Source: Verrucomicrobiota bacterium
GTDB lineage: Bacteria; Verrucomicrobiota; Verrucomicrobiia; Chthoniobacterales; UBA10450
NCBI GenBank assembly: GCA_003219125.1
Contig: QHPP01000107.1
Span: 1-32,405, forward strand
DNA: 32,405 nt
Direction: 5' to 3'
The translations under genes and the position numbers were made by a program. A model generated the notes under the pieces. It was not told the origin of the DNA. It saw only the letters and a program-made list of their open reading frames with translations, and made no database searches. Positions 1 to 9,000 of this stretch are shown here, piece after piece. Position 1 is the first letter of the stretch. Every line of letters begins with the position of its first letter.

Positions 1-2
1 TG

Positions 3-569
3 TGTCCGACGCTCGTCGTCTTCGAGCGCTATGGCCGTACCTTCGCCAATAAACTCAACCTTACGCCCGAAGAAAGAGCTTGGGGCAATCCGGAAGTCAT
101 CGCGTCGCTCGACGTGACGAAGATTCCGCCGGACAAACTGCCCGAGCGAATCAAGACGGCGCTGGCCAAGCCGGACGAGGCGCTCGGCCGCATCAAGAAA
201 ACCTACGATGTCGCGCTCAAGAATCTAAAAACACTGGAGGACGCTGGAGTTCCAATCGCAGCCGGCACCGACGCGGGAAACATCGGCACGATTCATGGGC
301 CGGCTTTGTTCCGCGAGTTTCAATTGATGAAGGAAGCCGGGCTGACGCCGATGCAAATTCTGCAGTGTGCTACTGCGAACGCTGCGCAATTGTTCGGCGG
401 CGAAACCGGCGCACACATCGGCAGAATCGAAAAGGGATATCTCGCCGATTTCGTTGTTCTGAACTCGAACCCGGCTGATGACATCGCGCACGCCTCGGAC
501 ATTGAGAGCGTGATGAAAAATGGTGTGCTCTATTCCGCGAATACTCTTCTGACCGCGCCTGCTCCCTAG
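3..569 (+). CDS. Imidazolonepropionase-like amidohydrolase, C-terminal part (5' end outside window)
   Basis: The reading frame is open from the first bases, so the start lies upstream of the window; the GTG at 114 is an internal valine, not a start. The visible 188 residues are the C-terminal part of a metal-dependent amidohydrolase (TIM barrel plus the returning composite beta-sandwich). AGTDAG carries the metal/catalytic Asp, followed by a GTIHGP stretch. The typical tail follows: a helix with MTPMQ-like spacing (LTPMQILQCAT), NAAQLFG, then GRIEKGYLADFVVLNSNP. This layout is usual for imidazolonepropionase-like and prolidase-like secreted amidohydrolases, which hydrolyse cyclic amides or peptides; the substrate cannot be told. 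The next gene starts 8 nt after the stop, so the two are probably co-transcribed. Confidence 0.85.
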   Translation, partial: CPTLVVFERYGRTFANKLNLTPEERAWGNPEVIASLDVTKIPPDKLPERIKTALAKPDEALGRIKKTYDVALKNLKTLEDAGVPIAAGTDAGNIGTIHGPALFREFQLMKEAGLTPMQILQCATANAAQLFGGETGAHIGRIEKGYLADFVVLNSNPADDIAHASDIESVMKNGVLYSANTLLTAPAP

Positions 570-576
570 CGCAATC

Positions 577-1902
577 ATGCGGCGCAAAGGTTGGGCGGTC
601 GCACCGGTTGCAATTTTGCTAATCGTTGGCGCGATTGGAATCGCCTGGCTCAATCCGCAGTTAACTCACTACGTAGAGAGCGATCGTTTTCGCGCGGAAT
701 TGGAAAAAGAAACGGCCAAGGGTCTGCATTTCTCAGAGGGACGTTACGCTCGGATTCATCGCAAAGGTTTTCTCACCGCGGCATCGGACCGCTTTCAAGC
801 TGACAACGGTCGCCAGGCGCTCCGCACGATCGATGCGCATGGCATCACCGGTAGGTTTGATCCATGGGGAGTATTCTTCAGGCGCTGGCAGCTCGACGAC
901 GTCCATATCGATTCAGGCGAAGTCGAAATCCAAACCTACACGCCCAGCCCCGAGCCGAGCCCGGCCAAACCCTGGTTCCACGTTTTCCTCCCGCGGCGCG
1001 TTTACCTTAAGCAAGTCGAAGCGAATCCGGCCGATGTGACCTGGCGTTTTCGGGGCGAGAAAGGCGGATTCTTCGGCACGCGCCTCGTCATCGCGCCGCA
1101 TGGTCGCGACTTCAATTATCAAGCGAGCGGCGGAACTTTAAAAATGGCGCTGATTCCGAATTTGCAATTGCGCGATACCCATCTGCTCATCACCAAGAAA
1201 TTGCTCATGCTTTACAATCTCGATCTACAACCGAGCGAGGACGCGACCGGCAACATTCACGCTCAAGGAACCGCGGGCACCAGCGAGGATCGAAGCGTCG
1301 ATTTCAATTTTAGCTTCGAACGCATCCCGGTTGAGGAATGGCTGCCGAAACAATGGCGGGAACACGTCACGGGCAAGGCGTCGGGGAAAATTCGGTGGCG
1401 CGGGAAAAATCCGAAGCTGGAGAGTTCCACCGGCGAAGCAACATTGCGCGTGGATGGAGGGCGTATCATCGAACTGCCGTTTTTGGAGAATCTCGCGAAG
1501 ATCACGGACGAGAGAACGCTGGAGCAGTTAACGCTAAATGATTGTTCCTTCGCGCTAACGTGGAATTATCCGAGGGCGGAAATCAAAAACATCGCAATCG
1601 AAGAGAAGGGAAAATTTCGCGCAGAAGGGACGATTCAGGTCGAAAAGAAAGCGTTAAGAGGTGCGATCGAACTTGGAGTTGCCCGCCATTTGCTCGATTG
1701 GTTACCGAAGCCGGAGGAAGTTTTTCCACACGAACACGATGGCTACCTTTGGACAACGGTGCATTTGTCCGGGACGACCGACGCCCCGCAGCAGGACTTA
1801 AGTCCGCGTATCATGGAAGTGCTCAAAGAGAATCCAGGCGCAGCGCTCGGACTTTTGCTCCGCCAATTTGGTGAGTGGTTGAAAAAGGCCTTTGGTGAGT
1901 AA
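577..1902 (+). CDS. AsmA-like / DUF3971-type membrane-anchored protein
   Basis: 441 residues. The N-terminus (about residues 6-25, AVAPVAILLIVGAIGIAWL) is a single hydrophobic anchor. The rest looks periplasmic, rich in beta-strands, with no recognisable catalytic motif. The order anchor, 'GITGRFDPWGVFFRRWQLDDV', 'HIDSGEVEIQTY', then a C-terminal part with 'GGRIIELPFLENLAKIT' and 'GTIQVEKKALRGAIELGV' resembles AsmA/YhdP-like proteins, which are linked to lipid transport or outer-membrane homeostasis. Recognition is by overall pattern, so the function is inferred. It starts with ATG 8 nt after the amidohydrolase stop. A palindromic repeat begins 10 nt after its stop. Confidence 0.6.
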   Translation: MRRKGWAVAPVAILLIVGAIGIAWLNPQLTHYVESDRFRAELEKETAKGLHFSEGRYARIHRKGFLTAASDRFQADNGRQALRTIDAHGITGRFDPWGVFFRRWQLDDVHIDSGEVEIQTYTPSPEPSPAKPWFHVFLPRRVYLKQVEANPADVTWRFRGEKGGFFGTRLVIAPHGRDFNYQASGGTLKMALIPNLQLRDTHLLITKKLLMLYNLDLQPSEDATGNIHAQGTAGTSEDRSVDFNFSFERIPVEEWLPKQWREHVTGKASGKIRWRGKNPKLESSTGEATLRVDGGRIIELPFLENLAKITDERTLEQLTLNDCSFALTWNYPRAEIKNIAIEEKGKFRAEGTIQVEKKALRGAIELGVARHLLDWLPKPEEVFPHEHDGYLWTTVHLSGTTDAPQQDLSPRIMEVLKENPGAALGLLLRQFGEWLKKAFGE

Positions 1903-1912
1903 TCGACCCTTT

Positions 1913-2048
1913 TGTCATCCGAGCGGCAGTCGCCTGCCGCGCCGTAGCTTTATGCGAAGGCGGGAGGGATCCCGTGAAGTTAGCTTAAAGGTTTTCGCAT
2001 CGGGATCCTTCGGTCCGAGCCGGACTGGCGTTTTCGCTTGGGATGACA
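1913..2048. repeat. Palindromic element with GTCATCC ends (copy 1)
   Basis: The ends are inverted repeats: TGTCATCCGAGCG on the left and the complement of TGTCATCCCAAGCG on the right. An inner GGGATCC / GGGATCC pair and the string AAGTTAGCTTAAA lie in the middle. Two further copies with the same ends and middle lie at 14010-14108 and 20939-21026. No coding potential is seen. It looks like a small non-autonomous (MITE-like) or REP-like element. Confidence 0.7.
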
Positions 2049-2107
2049 GACAGCGAATCTCGCGACAGTGGACGGAGTGCGCACTACTCGATTAGATTAG
2101 CACCATC

Positions 2108-2326
2108 ATGGCTGACGTAACTATCGAGACGATCAAGAACGGCCCTTACATTGTGAAGGGAGCGGTGGAGCTGATAGACGCGGATGGAAACGCGTTTCCG
2201 GTGGAGAAACGCATGGCGCTTTGTCGGTGCGGCGCTTCCACCACCAAACCGTTTTGCGATGGCACGCACTCGAAGATTGGATTTCAAGCGGCGGAGAAGG
2301 CAGTTCCCGAATCTGCCGAAGGCTGA
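2108..2326 (+). CDS. CDGSH iron-sulfur domain protein
   Basis: 72 residues. The CDGSH signature C-x-C-x2-S/T-x3-P-x-C-D-G-T/S-H is complete: CRCGASTTKPFCDGTH (residues 39-54). Its three Cys and one His bind a redox-active 2Fe-2S cluster. The N-terminal half (VTIETIKNGPYIVKG) matches the usual beta-rich lead-in of single-domain bacterial CDGSH proteins, which are small cytosolic electron-transfer or cluster-transfer proteins. It starts with ATG shortly after repeat copy 1 and ends 41 nt before the oligopeptidase start. It is one of two Fe-S-related genes here (with sufE at 5.5 kb); no operon link is visible. Confidence 0.9.
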   Translation: MADVTIETIKNGPYIVKGAVELIDADGNAFPVEKRMALCRCGASTTKPFCDGTHSKIGFQAAEKAVPESAEG

Positions 2327-2367
2327 TTGTCATTGAACGCAATGGCGACTGCGCGTTGTCTATTTTA

Positions 2368-4500
2368 ATGAGAATTCGCTTTTCGCTCGTTATCGGCGGC
2401 GCGGTTTGGGTCGTGGCTTTGCTGAATCTGTCTGGCGCGGGACCGTTGCCACAGACGCCCAAGAAACCGGTTACGGATGAATACCAGGGGGTGAAGGTCG
2501 AAGACAACTATCAATGGCTGGAGCAGGATGATGATCCGGCGGTTAAAGCCTGGTCGGATGCGCAGAGTCGGCGAACGCGCGAGTACCTCGATAAGTTGCC
2601 GGACCGTGCCGCGATCGAGAAGCAATTGACTGATTGGTACGCGAAAACTTCGCCGAGCTATTCCGGAATTGTTTCGCGACCGGGCATTTTGTTCGCGCGC
2701 AAGTTTCAACCGCCCAAGCAACAGCAAATGCTGGTAACGCTCGCCTCGGCGGAGGACTTGAAATCGGAAAGGATGGTGCTGGATCCGAACAAGCTCGATC
2801 CATCGGGCAAGACCGCGATCGATTGGTTCGTTCCTTCGCGTGACGGCAAATATGTCGCGATGTCGATTTCGCGAGGCGGAAGCGAAGATGGAACGCTGCA
2901 TGTTTATGAGACCACGACTGGCAAACCGCTGAAGGATTCAATTGCGCACGTGCAATATCCCACCGCCGGCGGGAGCGCGGCTTGGAACGCGGACGGAACC
3001 GGAATTTATTACACGCGATTTCCCCGTAAGGGCGAGCGACCAGATTCGGACCTGAATTTTTATCAGCAGGTTTATTTTCATAAAATCGGGACGGCCGATT
3101 CCGAGGACACCTATTCCATCGGCAAAGACTTTCCCCGCATCGCCGAGATCAAGCTCGAAGCTTCGCGCGATGGAAAATACATTCTCGCCACCGTGGCCAA
3201 CGGCGATGGCGGCGATTTCGCGCATTACCTGCTCGGGCCGGATGGGAATTGGAAGCAATTAACGCAGTTCAGCGACCAGATTAAAGCGGCACGGATCGGT
3301 CGCGATGGCGCGCTTTATCTGCTTTCGCGGGCGGACGCGCCGCGCGGGAAAATTTTGCGGGCGCCCCTGGATAAACCGGAACTCTCGAATGCGACGATGA
3401 TCGTTCCGCCAAGCGACGCGGTCATTCAATTCATGGAACCGACCGCTGACGCCATTTATGTCGGCGATCTGCTCGGCGGGCCTTCGCAGATTCGGCGCTT
3501 TGGCTTGAACGGCGAAGGCGAGACGGTCGTCCCTATTCCAAATATCTCCGCCGTCACGGAGATGGAATCCGTGGAAGATAACTCGCTTCTCTTTCGCGAT
3601 GTCAGTTATACCGAACCGGCAGCCTGGTTCCATCTCACGGGAAATGCTCCACCAAAAAAGACGGCGTTGGTCGATAGCTCGCCGGTTTCGTTTGCTGACA
3701 TCGAAGTGAGTCGCGAAATGGCGACTTCGAAGGATGGCACGAAGGTTCCGTTGAACATCATTCGCAGGAAGGGAGCGAAGCTCGATGGGAATAATCCGGT
3801 GGTGCTTTACGGTTACGGCGGGTACGGCGTCAGCATGCAGCCGGGCTTTGAGTTTAGCCGGCGGCTCTGGTTTGATCGTGGCGGCGTTTTGGTAGTCGCG
3901 AGTATCCGCGGCGGCGGCGAATTCGGCGAGGAGTGGCACAAGGCGGGGAATCTGACCAAGAAGCAGAACGTTTTCGATGATTTCGCGGCTTCGGCTGAAT
4001 ATTTAATTAACGAGAAGTGGACGCGACCAGAAAAGCTGGCGATCCTCGGCGGCAGTAATGGCGGCCTGCTCATGGGAGCAATGATCACGCAACACCCGGA
4101 TTTGGTGCGGGCGGTGGTATCGGCGGTCGGGATTTACGACATGCTACGGGTCGAGCTCGCTCCCAACGGCGCGTTCAACGTTACCGAATTCGGAACGGTT
4201 AAGGACCCAGAACAGTTCAAGGCCCTTTATGCCTACTCGCCCTATCACCACGTCAACGACGGCACGAGCTACCCCTCCATCTTGTTCATGACCGGGGCAA
4301 ACGACGGGAGGGTTGCGCCTTATCATTCGCGCAAAATGGTGGCGCGGCTGGACGAAGCCAACAAATCGAGCAACCCGATTTTGCTGCGGACCAGCACCAG
4401 CTCCGGACATGGAATCGGCACAGCCTTGAGCGAGCGAATCAAGCAGCTGGCGGATCAGTATTCATTTCTTTTCGCGCAATTGGAAATGCGGCCGCATTGA
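2368..4500 (+). CDS. Prolyl oligopeptidase, S9A family, exported
   Basis: 710 residues from the ATG at 2368. Upstream codons in the same frame overlap the CDGSH gene and are rejected, because a signal peptide (MRIRFSLVIGGAVWVVALL) begins exactly here. The enzyme cleaves short peptides after proline. An N-terminal seven-bladed propeller (about residues 70-420, including DYQ/NYQWLEQDD at the front) is followed by an alpha/beta-hydrolase domain. The catalytic triad is visible: Ser563 in GGSNGG, Asp646 in GANDGRV and His681 in SGHGIG, close to the spacing of the porcine enzyme. Length is normal for the family. The signal peptide puts it in the periplasm or outside the cell. Confidence 0.93.
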   Translation: MRIRFSLVIGGAVWVVALLNLSGAGPLPQTPKKPVTDEYQGVKVEDNYQWLEQDDDPAVKAWSDAQSRRTREYLDKLPDRAAIEKQLTDWYAKTSPSYSGIVSRPGILFARKFQPPKQQQMLVTLASAEDLKSERMVLDPNKLDPSGKTAIDWFVPSRDGKYVAMSISRGGSEDGTLHVYETTTGKPLKDSIAHVQYPTAGGSAAWNADGTGIYYTRFPRKGERPDSDLNFYQQVYFHKIGTADSEDTYSIGKDFPRIAEIKLEASRDGKYILATVANGDGGDFAHYLLGPDGNWKQLTQFSDQIKAARIGRDGALYLLSRADAPRGKILRAPLDKPELSNATMIVPPSDAVIQFMEPTADAIYVGDLLGGPSQIRRFGLNGEGETVVPIPNISAVTEMESVEDNSLLFRDVSYTEPAAWFHLTGNAPPKKTALVDSSPVSFADIEVSREMATSKDGTKVPLNIIRRKGAKLDGNNPVVLYGYGGYGVSMQPGFEFSRRLWFDRGGVLVVASIRGGGEFGEEWHKAGNLTKKQNVFDDFAASAEYLINEKWTRPEKLAILGGSNGGLLMGAMITQHPDLVRAVVSAVGIYDMLRVELAPNGAFNVTEFGTVKDPEQFKALYAYSPYHHVNDGTSYPSILFMTGANDGRVAPYHSRKMVARLDEANKSSNPILLRTSTSSGHGIGTALSERIKQLADQYSFLFAQLEMRPH

Positions 4501-4502
4501 TT

Positions 4503-4592
4503 CCTGTAGAGGCAGCCGTGTCGGCTGCTGCTAATTGGTTGGCGACGGGCCATGGTCGCAAGCGCCAACTTGGCGCGGTACAAGCTGCATGA
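4503..4592. repeat. Hairpin-array repeat, degenerate copy
   Basis: This gap contains GGCAGCCG-TGT-CGGCTGCT (4511-4529; 8-bp stem with one wobble, 3-nt loop) and GCGCCA-ACT-TGGCGC (4562-4576), the same architecture as the arrays at 9080 and 16128. Between them is a weaker GCGAC/GTCGC pair. TGTA near the left end and TACA near the right are complementary. It may also act as a weak transcription barrier after the oligopeptidase gene. Confidence 0.55.
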
Positions 4593-4598
4593 CGGAGC

Positions 4599-5324
4599 AT
4601 GACAGCTGCGATTGTGAGGTTCCGGTGGCGGTTCACCACACTCCTCGCTTCCGTTTTTGTCTGCGCCGGGATTGCAGGGCAAGAACCTGACTCGGCCGCA
4701 CGCGGGTCTTTCGGTGTGCCACTGCAGCCATTCTCGCTGCACGAAACGGCTGATGCTGGGCCGCGCGCCGAGCCAATTCGCGTTGCCTATTATGCGCCGC
4801 GTTCGCAACCGGCACTGCCGCCGCGCGCTGAGTCGGTCGAGGCCGAAGACGATCTCGAAACAACAAATGCGTTTCCGGAAATTAACTCGAAGCGGCCCAT
4901 AGTGGCGGGTGACCGGGCGATTTTGCGCAATGGAATCGCTTACGCGCCGTCACACGCGCCGGACAACATCAAAAACGCGATTTGGGCCGTGAATACGTTG
5001 CGACGCAAACCGTACGTGTGGGGCGGCGGCCACGGCTCGTTTAATGATTACGGATACGACTGTTCCGGCGCCGTTTCGTTCGCCTTGCATTACGCGGGAC
5101 TGCTGGATGCGCCTTTGCCTTCGAGCGACCTTCGTCATTACGGGCGACGCGGTCGTGGCCGTTGGATCACGATTTATTCGCGCAATGGGCACACTTTTGC
5201 CATCATCGCGGGCTTGCGTCTCGATACCACCGATCTGCGCGACGGTGGCGACGTTGGACCGCGGTGGTATGCGGATAGCCGGGACACAAGTGGCTTCGAT
5301 CCGCGTCACCCTGCCGGTTGGTAG
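4599..5324 (+). CDS. NlpC/P60-family peptidoglycan hydrolase, exported
   Basis: 241 residues. The N-terminal hydrophobic stretch after RFRWR (TTLLASVFVCAGIAG) is a signal peptide. A long low-complexity linker (about 30-110) precedes the C-terminal catalytic domain. There KPYVWGGGH and YGYDCSGAVSF carry the nucleophile Cys155, and NGHTFAIIAG carries His198; this is the Cys-His arrangement of NlpC/P60 cysteine peptidases, which cut the stem peptide of peptidoglycan. After the His the domain ends with RWYADSRDTSGFDPRHPAGW. It probably acts in the periplasm on the cell wall. Start ATG is at 4599, just after a palindromic repeat; no other gene is close enough to suggest an operon. Confidence 0.82.
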   Translation: MTAAIVRFRWRFTTLLASVFVCAGIAGQEPDSAARGSFGVPLQPFSLHETADAGPRAEPIRVAYYAPRSQPALPPRAESVEAEDDLETTNAFPEINSKRPIVAGDRAILRNGIAYAPSHAPDNIKNAIWAVNTLRRKPYVWGGGHGSFNDYGYDCSGAVSFALHYAGLLDAPLPSSDLRHYGRRGRGRWITIYSRNGHTFAIIAGLRLDTTDLRDGGDVGPRWYADSRDTSGFDPRHPAGW

Positions 5325-5417
5325 GGCGTTTGTTTCCTTGCCGGCCCGACACTAAACGTCACGCTGGCGCGATGATAATTACGGCGAACTAAATTGCCCG
5401 ACCGCCTGATTCGCTCG

Positions 5418-5462
5418 CTATCACAAAATGACAGCGGGTAAAGGCGAGGTAAATTGTGATAG
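5418..5462. promoter_or_regulatory. Perfect 9-bp inverted repeat just upstream of sufE
   Basis: CTATCACAA (5418-5426) and TTGTGATAG (5454-5462) are perfectly complementary and end 3 nt before the sufE ATG. The GAGG at 5445-5449, the only purine-rich stretch near the start, lies in the loop. It could be an operator or an RNA stem influencing translation; the sequence alone does not decide. Confidence 0.4.
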
Positions 5463-5465
5463 TCG

Positions 5466-5918
5466 ATGTACCCGCCCAAGCTGAATAATATCATCAACCT
5501 TTTCGAATCGCTCCCGGAAGACGAGCGACGCGAGACGCTCGTCTCCTATGCCGATAACGCGGCGAAACAGGAGCCGCGGAAGGATGAGCAGTTCGATTTG
5601 CAGGACATCCGCAAGGACGAGGAATGCGCGGACACCGTCGGGGTTTATTTGCACGTCGATGAAAATGGCAAGGCCAATATTCGGATGACGCTTGGGCCCG
5701 AGGTACAAACCCTCACCCGGGCAATGACGGCGATTCTTTGCAAAGGACTTGAAGGCGCAACCCCGCAGGAAATTCTCGATCTACCGAGCGATTTCGTGAC
5801 CCGGATTATTGGCGCCGAACTGGTGCGCGTGCGCAGTCAAACCACCTATTACGTGCTGACGCGGATCAAGGGCATCTGCAAGGTTTACCTCGATCGCCAG
5901 CGCATGGCGGTGGCGTAG
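5466..5918 (+). CDS. sufE: SufE-type cysteine desulfuration protein
   Basis: 150 residues. SufE accepts persulfide sulfur from the desulfurase SufS on a conserved cysteine and passes it to the Fe-S scaffold. Cys54 (KDEECADTVGVYLHV) sits where the acceptor Cys51 of E. coli SufE lies, and the following beta-strand plus KGLEGATPQEILDLPSDF match the family core. The motif around the Cys (ECADTVGV) differs from the enteric CQS-QVW form but fits the variant seen in several other phyla. Length is normal. No suf operon genes are adjacent, so it stands alone in the window. A perfect inverted repeat precedes the start. Confidence 0.83.
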   Translation: MYPPKLNNIINLFESLPEDERRETLVSYADNAAKQEPRKDEQFDLQDIRKDEECADTVGVYLHVDENGKANIRMTLGPEVQTLTRAMTAILCKGLEGATPQEILDLPSDFVTRIIGAELVRVRSQTTYYVLTRIKGICKVYLDRQRMAVA

Positions 5919-5939
5919 GTGTGTAGTTCCGTCCCAGCT

Positions 5940-6030
5940 GTGGGCCAGTGGGCATCTTCCCCGCCGAATCTCAAAACACCGGACAAGATGTCCGGTGGCC
6001 CCACAGGCAGGATGCCTGTGCCACGTTCTG
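5940..6030. repeat. Hairpin-array repeat upstream of carB
   Basis: Two strong hairpins: ACCGGACA-AGA-TGTCCGGT (5978-5996) and CACAGGCA-GGA-TGCCTGTG (6002-6020), separated by 5 nt. A decayed third (about 5947-5965) lies 12 nt before the first. This is the same 8-3-8 hairpin unit found twice inside carB. Confidence 0.72.
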
Positions 6031-6071
6031 CGTGACGCGCTCGCCTTTTCACCTAAAGTTCCCGCCGCGCA

Positions 6072-9000
6072 ATGCCGCGAAATAACGAGCTAAAAAAAAT
6101 TTTGCTCATCGGCTCCGGTCCAATCGTGATCGGGCAAGGCTGCGAATTTGATTATTCCGGGGTGCAGGCGTGCAAGGCCTTGCGCGAGGAAGGCTACCGA
6201 GTGGTGCTGGTGAACTCGAACCCGGCCACGATCATGACCGATCCGGAGTTCGCTGACCGTACCTATATAGAACCGATTACGGCGGAGGTGATCGAGGCCA
6301 TCATGGAACGAGAAAAGCCGGACGCGATTCTACCGACGATGGGCGGCCAGACTGCGCTTAACGCCGCGATGGAACTGAACCGCAACGGCGCACTCGCCCG
6401 ACACAATGTGAAGTTGATCGGCGCCAACGCCCAGGCCATCGCGAAAGGCGAGGACCGACAGCTCTTCAAAGAGGCAATGCTGCGCATCGGACTTGATGTG
6501 CCGCGTTCCGGTATTGCGCACTGGGCCGAGGACGCCGATAAAATCGCGGACGCGATCGGTAGTTTTCCGCTCATTATCCGGCCCGCCTTCACCCTTGGCG
6601 GCAGCGGGGGCGGCATCGCCTACAATCGAGAGGAGCTGGCGGAAATAGCCGGGCGCGGACTCGCCATCTCACCGGTCAACGAGGTGCTGATCGAACAGTC
6701 GTTAGTTGGTTGGAAAGAATTCGAGATGGAGGTAATGCGCGACCGCGCGGATAACTGCGTCGTCGTTTGCTCGATCGAAAACTTCGATCCGATGGGCATT
6801 CACACCGGCGATTCGATCACAGTCGCCCCGGTGCAAACGCTCACGGACAAGGAATTTCAAATGATGCGCGACGCCGCCTTCGCCGTGATTCGCGAAATCG
6901 GAGTCGAGACCGGTGGCTCGAACATTCAGTTTGCGGTTAATCCGGAGAACGGTCGCATGGTCGTGATCGAAATGAATCCACGGGTCTCACGCTCGAGCGC
7001 GCTGGCGTCGAAGGCGACGGGATTCCCGATTGCCAAGATCGCGGCCAAGCTAGCGGTTGGTTATACCCTCGACGAAATCAAAAATGATATTACCCGCGAA
7101 ACACCGGCCAGTTTCGAGCCCACGATTGATTATTGCGTCGTTAAAGTCCCGCGCTTCACCTTCGAAAAATTTCCGCAGGCCGATCCGACTCTGACCACGC
7201 AAATGAAAAGTGTGGGTGAAGCAATGGCTATCGGCCGCACCTTTAAGGAAGCGTTGCAAAAAGCGTTGCGCAGTTTGGAGATCAAACGTTTCGGACTGAT
7301 CGGCGATGGGAATGAGAAGGAAGTAGATGCAGAAACGCTGCGCTTGAAACTGGCAGTGCCAAACGCCGAACGAATATTTTACATCGGACAGGCGTTTGAA
7401 AGCGGGATGTCAGTCGAGGAAATCTTCGAGCTGACGAAGATCGACCGGTGGTTTCTGCGAAATGTTCAGCAAATTGTTGAGGAAGCAAGGCGGTTAGGTT
7501 GCACCGATCGGAAGTCAGGCTTCCAGCCTGACTCGGCCGACGGTCTTCTAGACCGTCGAAACCGAGCTGGACAAACTGGCAGCTTGTCAAGCGAGTCAGT
7601 CAAGCTGGCTGAGGTCCAGTTTCGCGGCTTCGACGAGCGGGGAACGCTCGAAATGAAACAAGGTCATCTCCCACCCTGGGAACAGGCTGGTGCAACGTAT
7701 TTCGTCACTTTTCGGCTGGCTGATTCGGTTGCCGAAAATATCTTGGCCGCTTGGCGCGAGGAACGCGCACAATGGTTGAAATTTCACCCACCGCCATGGG
7801 ATTGGAAAACCGCGCGTGAATATACCCGGCGGTTTGAAGAGGAACGCGAGCAATGGCTCGATCAAGGACAGGGTTCCTGTTTGCTCCGACAACCGAAGGC
7901 AGCGCAAATTGTGAGCGAAGCATTACGTCACTTCGACCGCGAAAGGTATTTGCTCGATGCCTATGTCGTAATGCCTAATCACGTTCACGTTCTGGTTAAA
8001 CCGGTCGGCTCTCATTCCATTGCCGACATCCTGCATTCTTGGAAATCCTTTACCGCGAATGCAATCAACCGCGAGCTTGATCGCGAGGGCACAGTGTGGA
8101 TGCGCGAGGCTTTCGACACAATTGTGCGTGACGTTGCTCATTTAAATGCTTGTCGCGACTACATCGCGCAAAATCCTGACAAAGCTGCGCTTTTACCCGG
8201 ACAATTTATTTTGGAACGGCGGGATATTCTCGTCGCGAATGGGCAAGCTGGAAGCTTGCCTGCCGAGTCAGGCTTGAAGCCTGACTTCCAACGAGAACCG
8301 GTTTTGCGCGCAAAAAAAATGGGGTTTTCGGATAGACAACTCGCTATCGCCACAGCGGCCACCGAAAACGCGATTCGCTCGCGACGAATCGCCGAGAAAA
8401 TCACCCCGACCTATCGCTTGGTCGATACCTGCGCGGCCGAATTCGAAGCCTATACCCCTTACTATTATTCCACCTACGGAAGCGAGAACGAGCGCCGCGA
8501 AAGCGGTAAACGCAAAATCATGATTCTCGGCGGCGGCCCCAATCGCATTGGCCAGGGCATCGAATTCGACTATTGCTGCGTCCACGCCGCTTTTGCCCTG
8601 CGGGAGCTCGGTTTCGAAACCATCATGGTGAATTCCAATCCGGAAACGGTTTCGACCGATTACGACACCAGCGACAAACTTTATTTTGAGCCGCTCACAC
8701 TCGAGGACGTGCTCAATATTTACGACCAGGAAAGACCCGAAGGCGTAGTCGTGCAATTTGGCGGACAAACGCCGCTCAATCTCGCCGATGGGTTGAAAGC
8801 GGCTGGCGTTCCCATTCTCGGAACCCAGCCGGAGAGCATCGAGATGGCCGAAGATCGCCAGCTCTTCGCCGTTATGCTCGACAAACTTGATTTGCGCCAG
8901 ACCCCGAACGGCTCTGCTGTCAGTATGGAGGAAGCGGTTGCGATCGCCAATCGCGTTGGATATCCAGTTCTCGTTAGGCCCTCGTTCGTTCTCGGCGGCC

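Larger units (their letters stand above)
7510..8289 (+). mobile_element. REP-associated tyrosine (Y1) transposase element inserted in frame in carB
   Basis: A 780-bp element bounded by 28-nt inverted repeats at 7510-7537 and 8262-8289, identical except at one position. The transposase core begins at an internal ATG at 7653 ([20 protein letters not shown]) and runs to about 8220. MPNHVHVL supplies the HUH-type pair His637 and His639 (carB-frame numbering). [16 protein letters not shown] and the catalytic Tyr697 in CRDYIAQNP complete the family pattern, so the enzyme looks intact. A full four-hairpin unit occupies the left end (7514-7613) and a half unit the right end (8242-8285). No target duplication is seen, as expected for Y1 enzymes. 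The length is exactly 260 codons, so carB stays open. It could be made as part of CarB, or separately from the inner ATG. Confidence 0.9.

Noticed and set aside
80-653. Overlapping ORFs on both strands across the amidohydrolase end
   Set aside because: They are out-of-frame shadows without family resemblance; the frame-3 reading has clear amidohydrolase motifs.
2221-2367. Longer N-terminus of the prolyl oligopeptidase
   Set aside because: These codons overlap the CDGSH gene in another frame; a signal peptide begins at 2368.
7510-8289. The carB insertion as a frameshifted pseudogene
   Set aside because: The frame is open across both inserts, the element length is divisible by three and the flanking CarB segments are intact.
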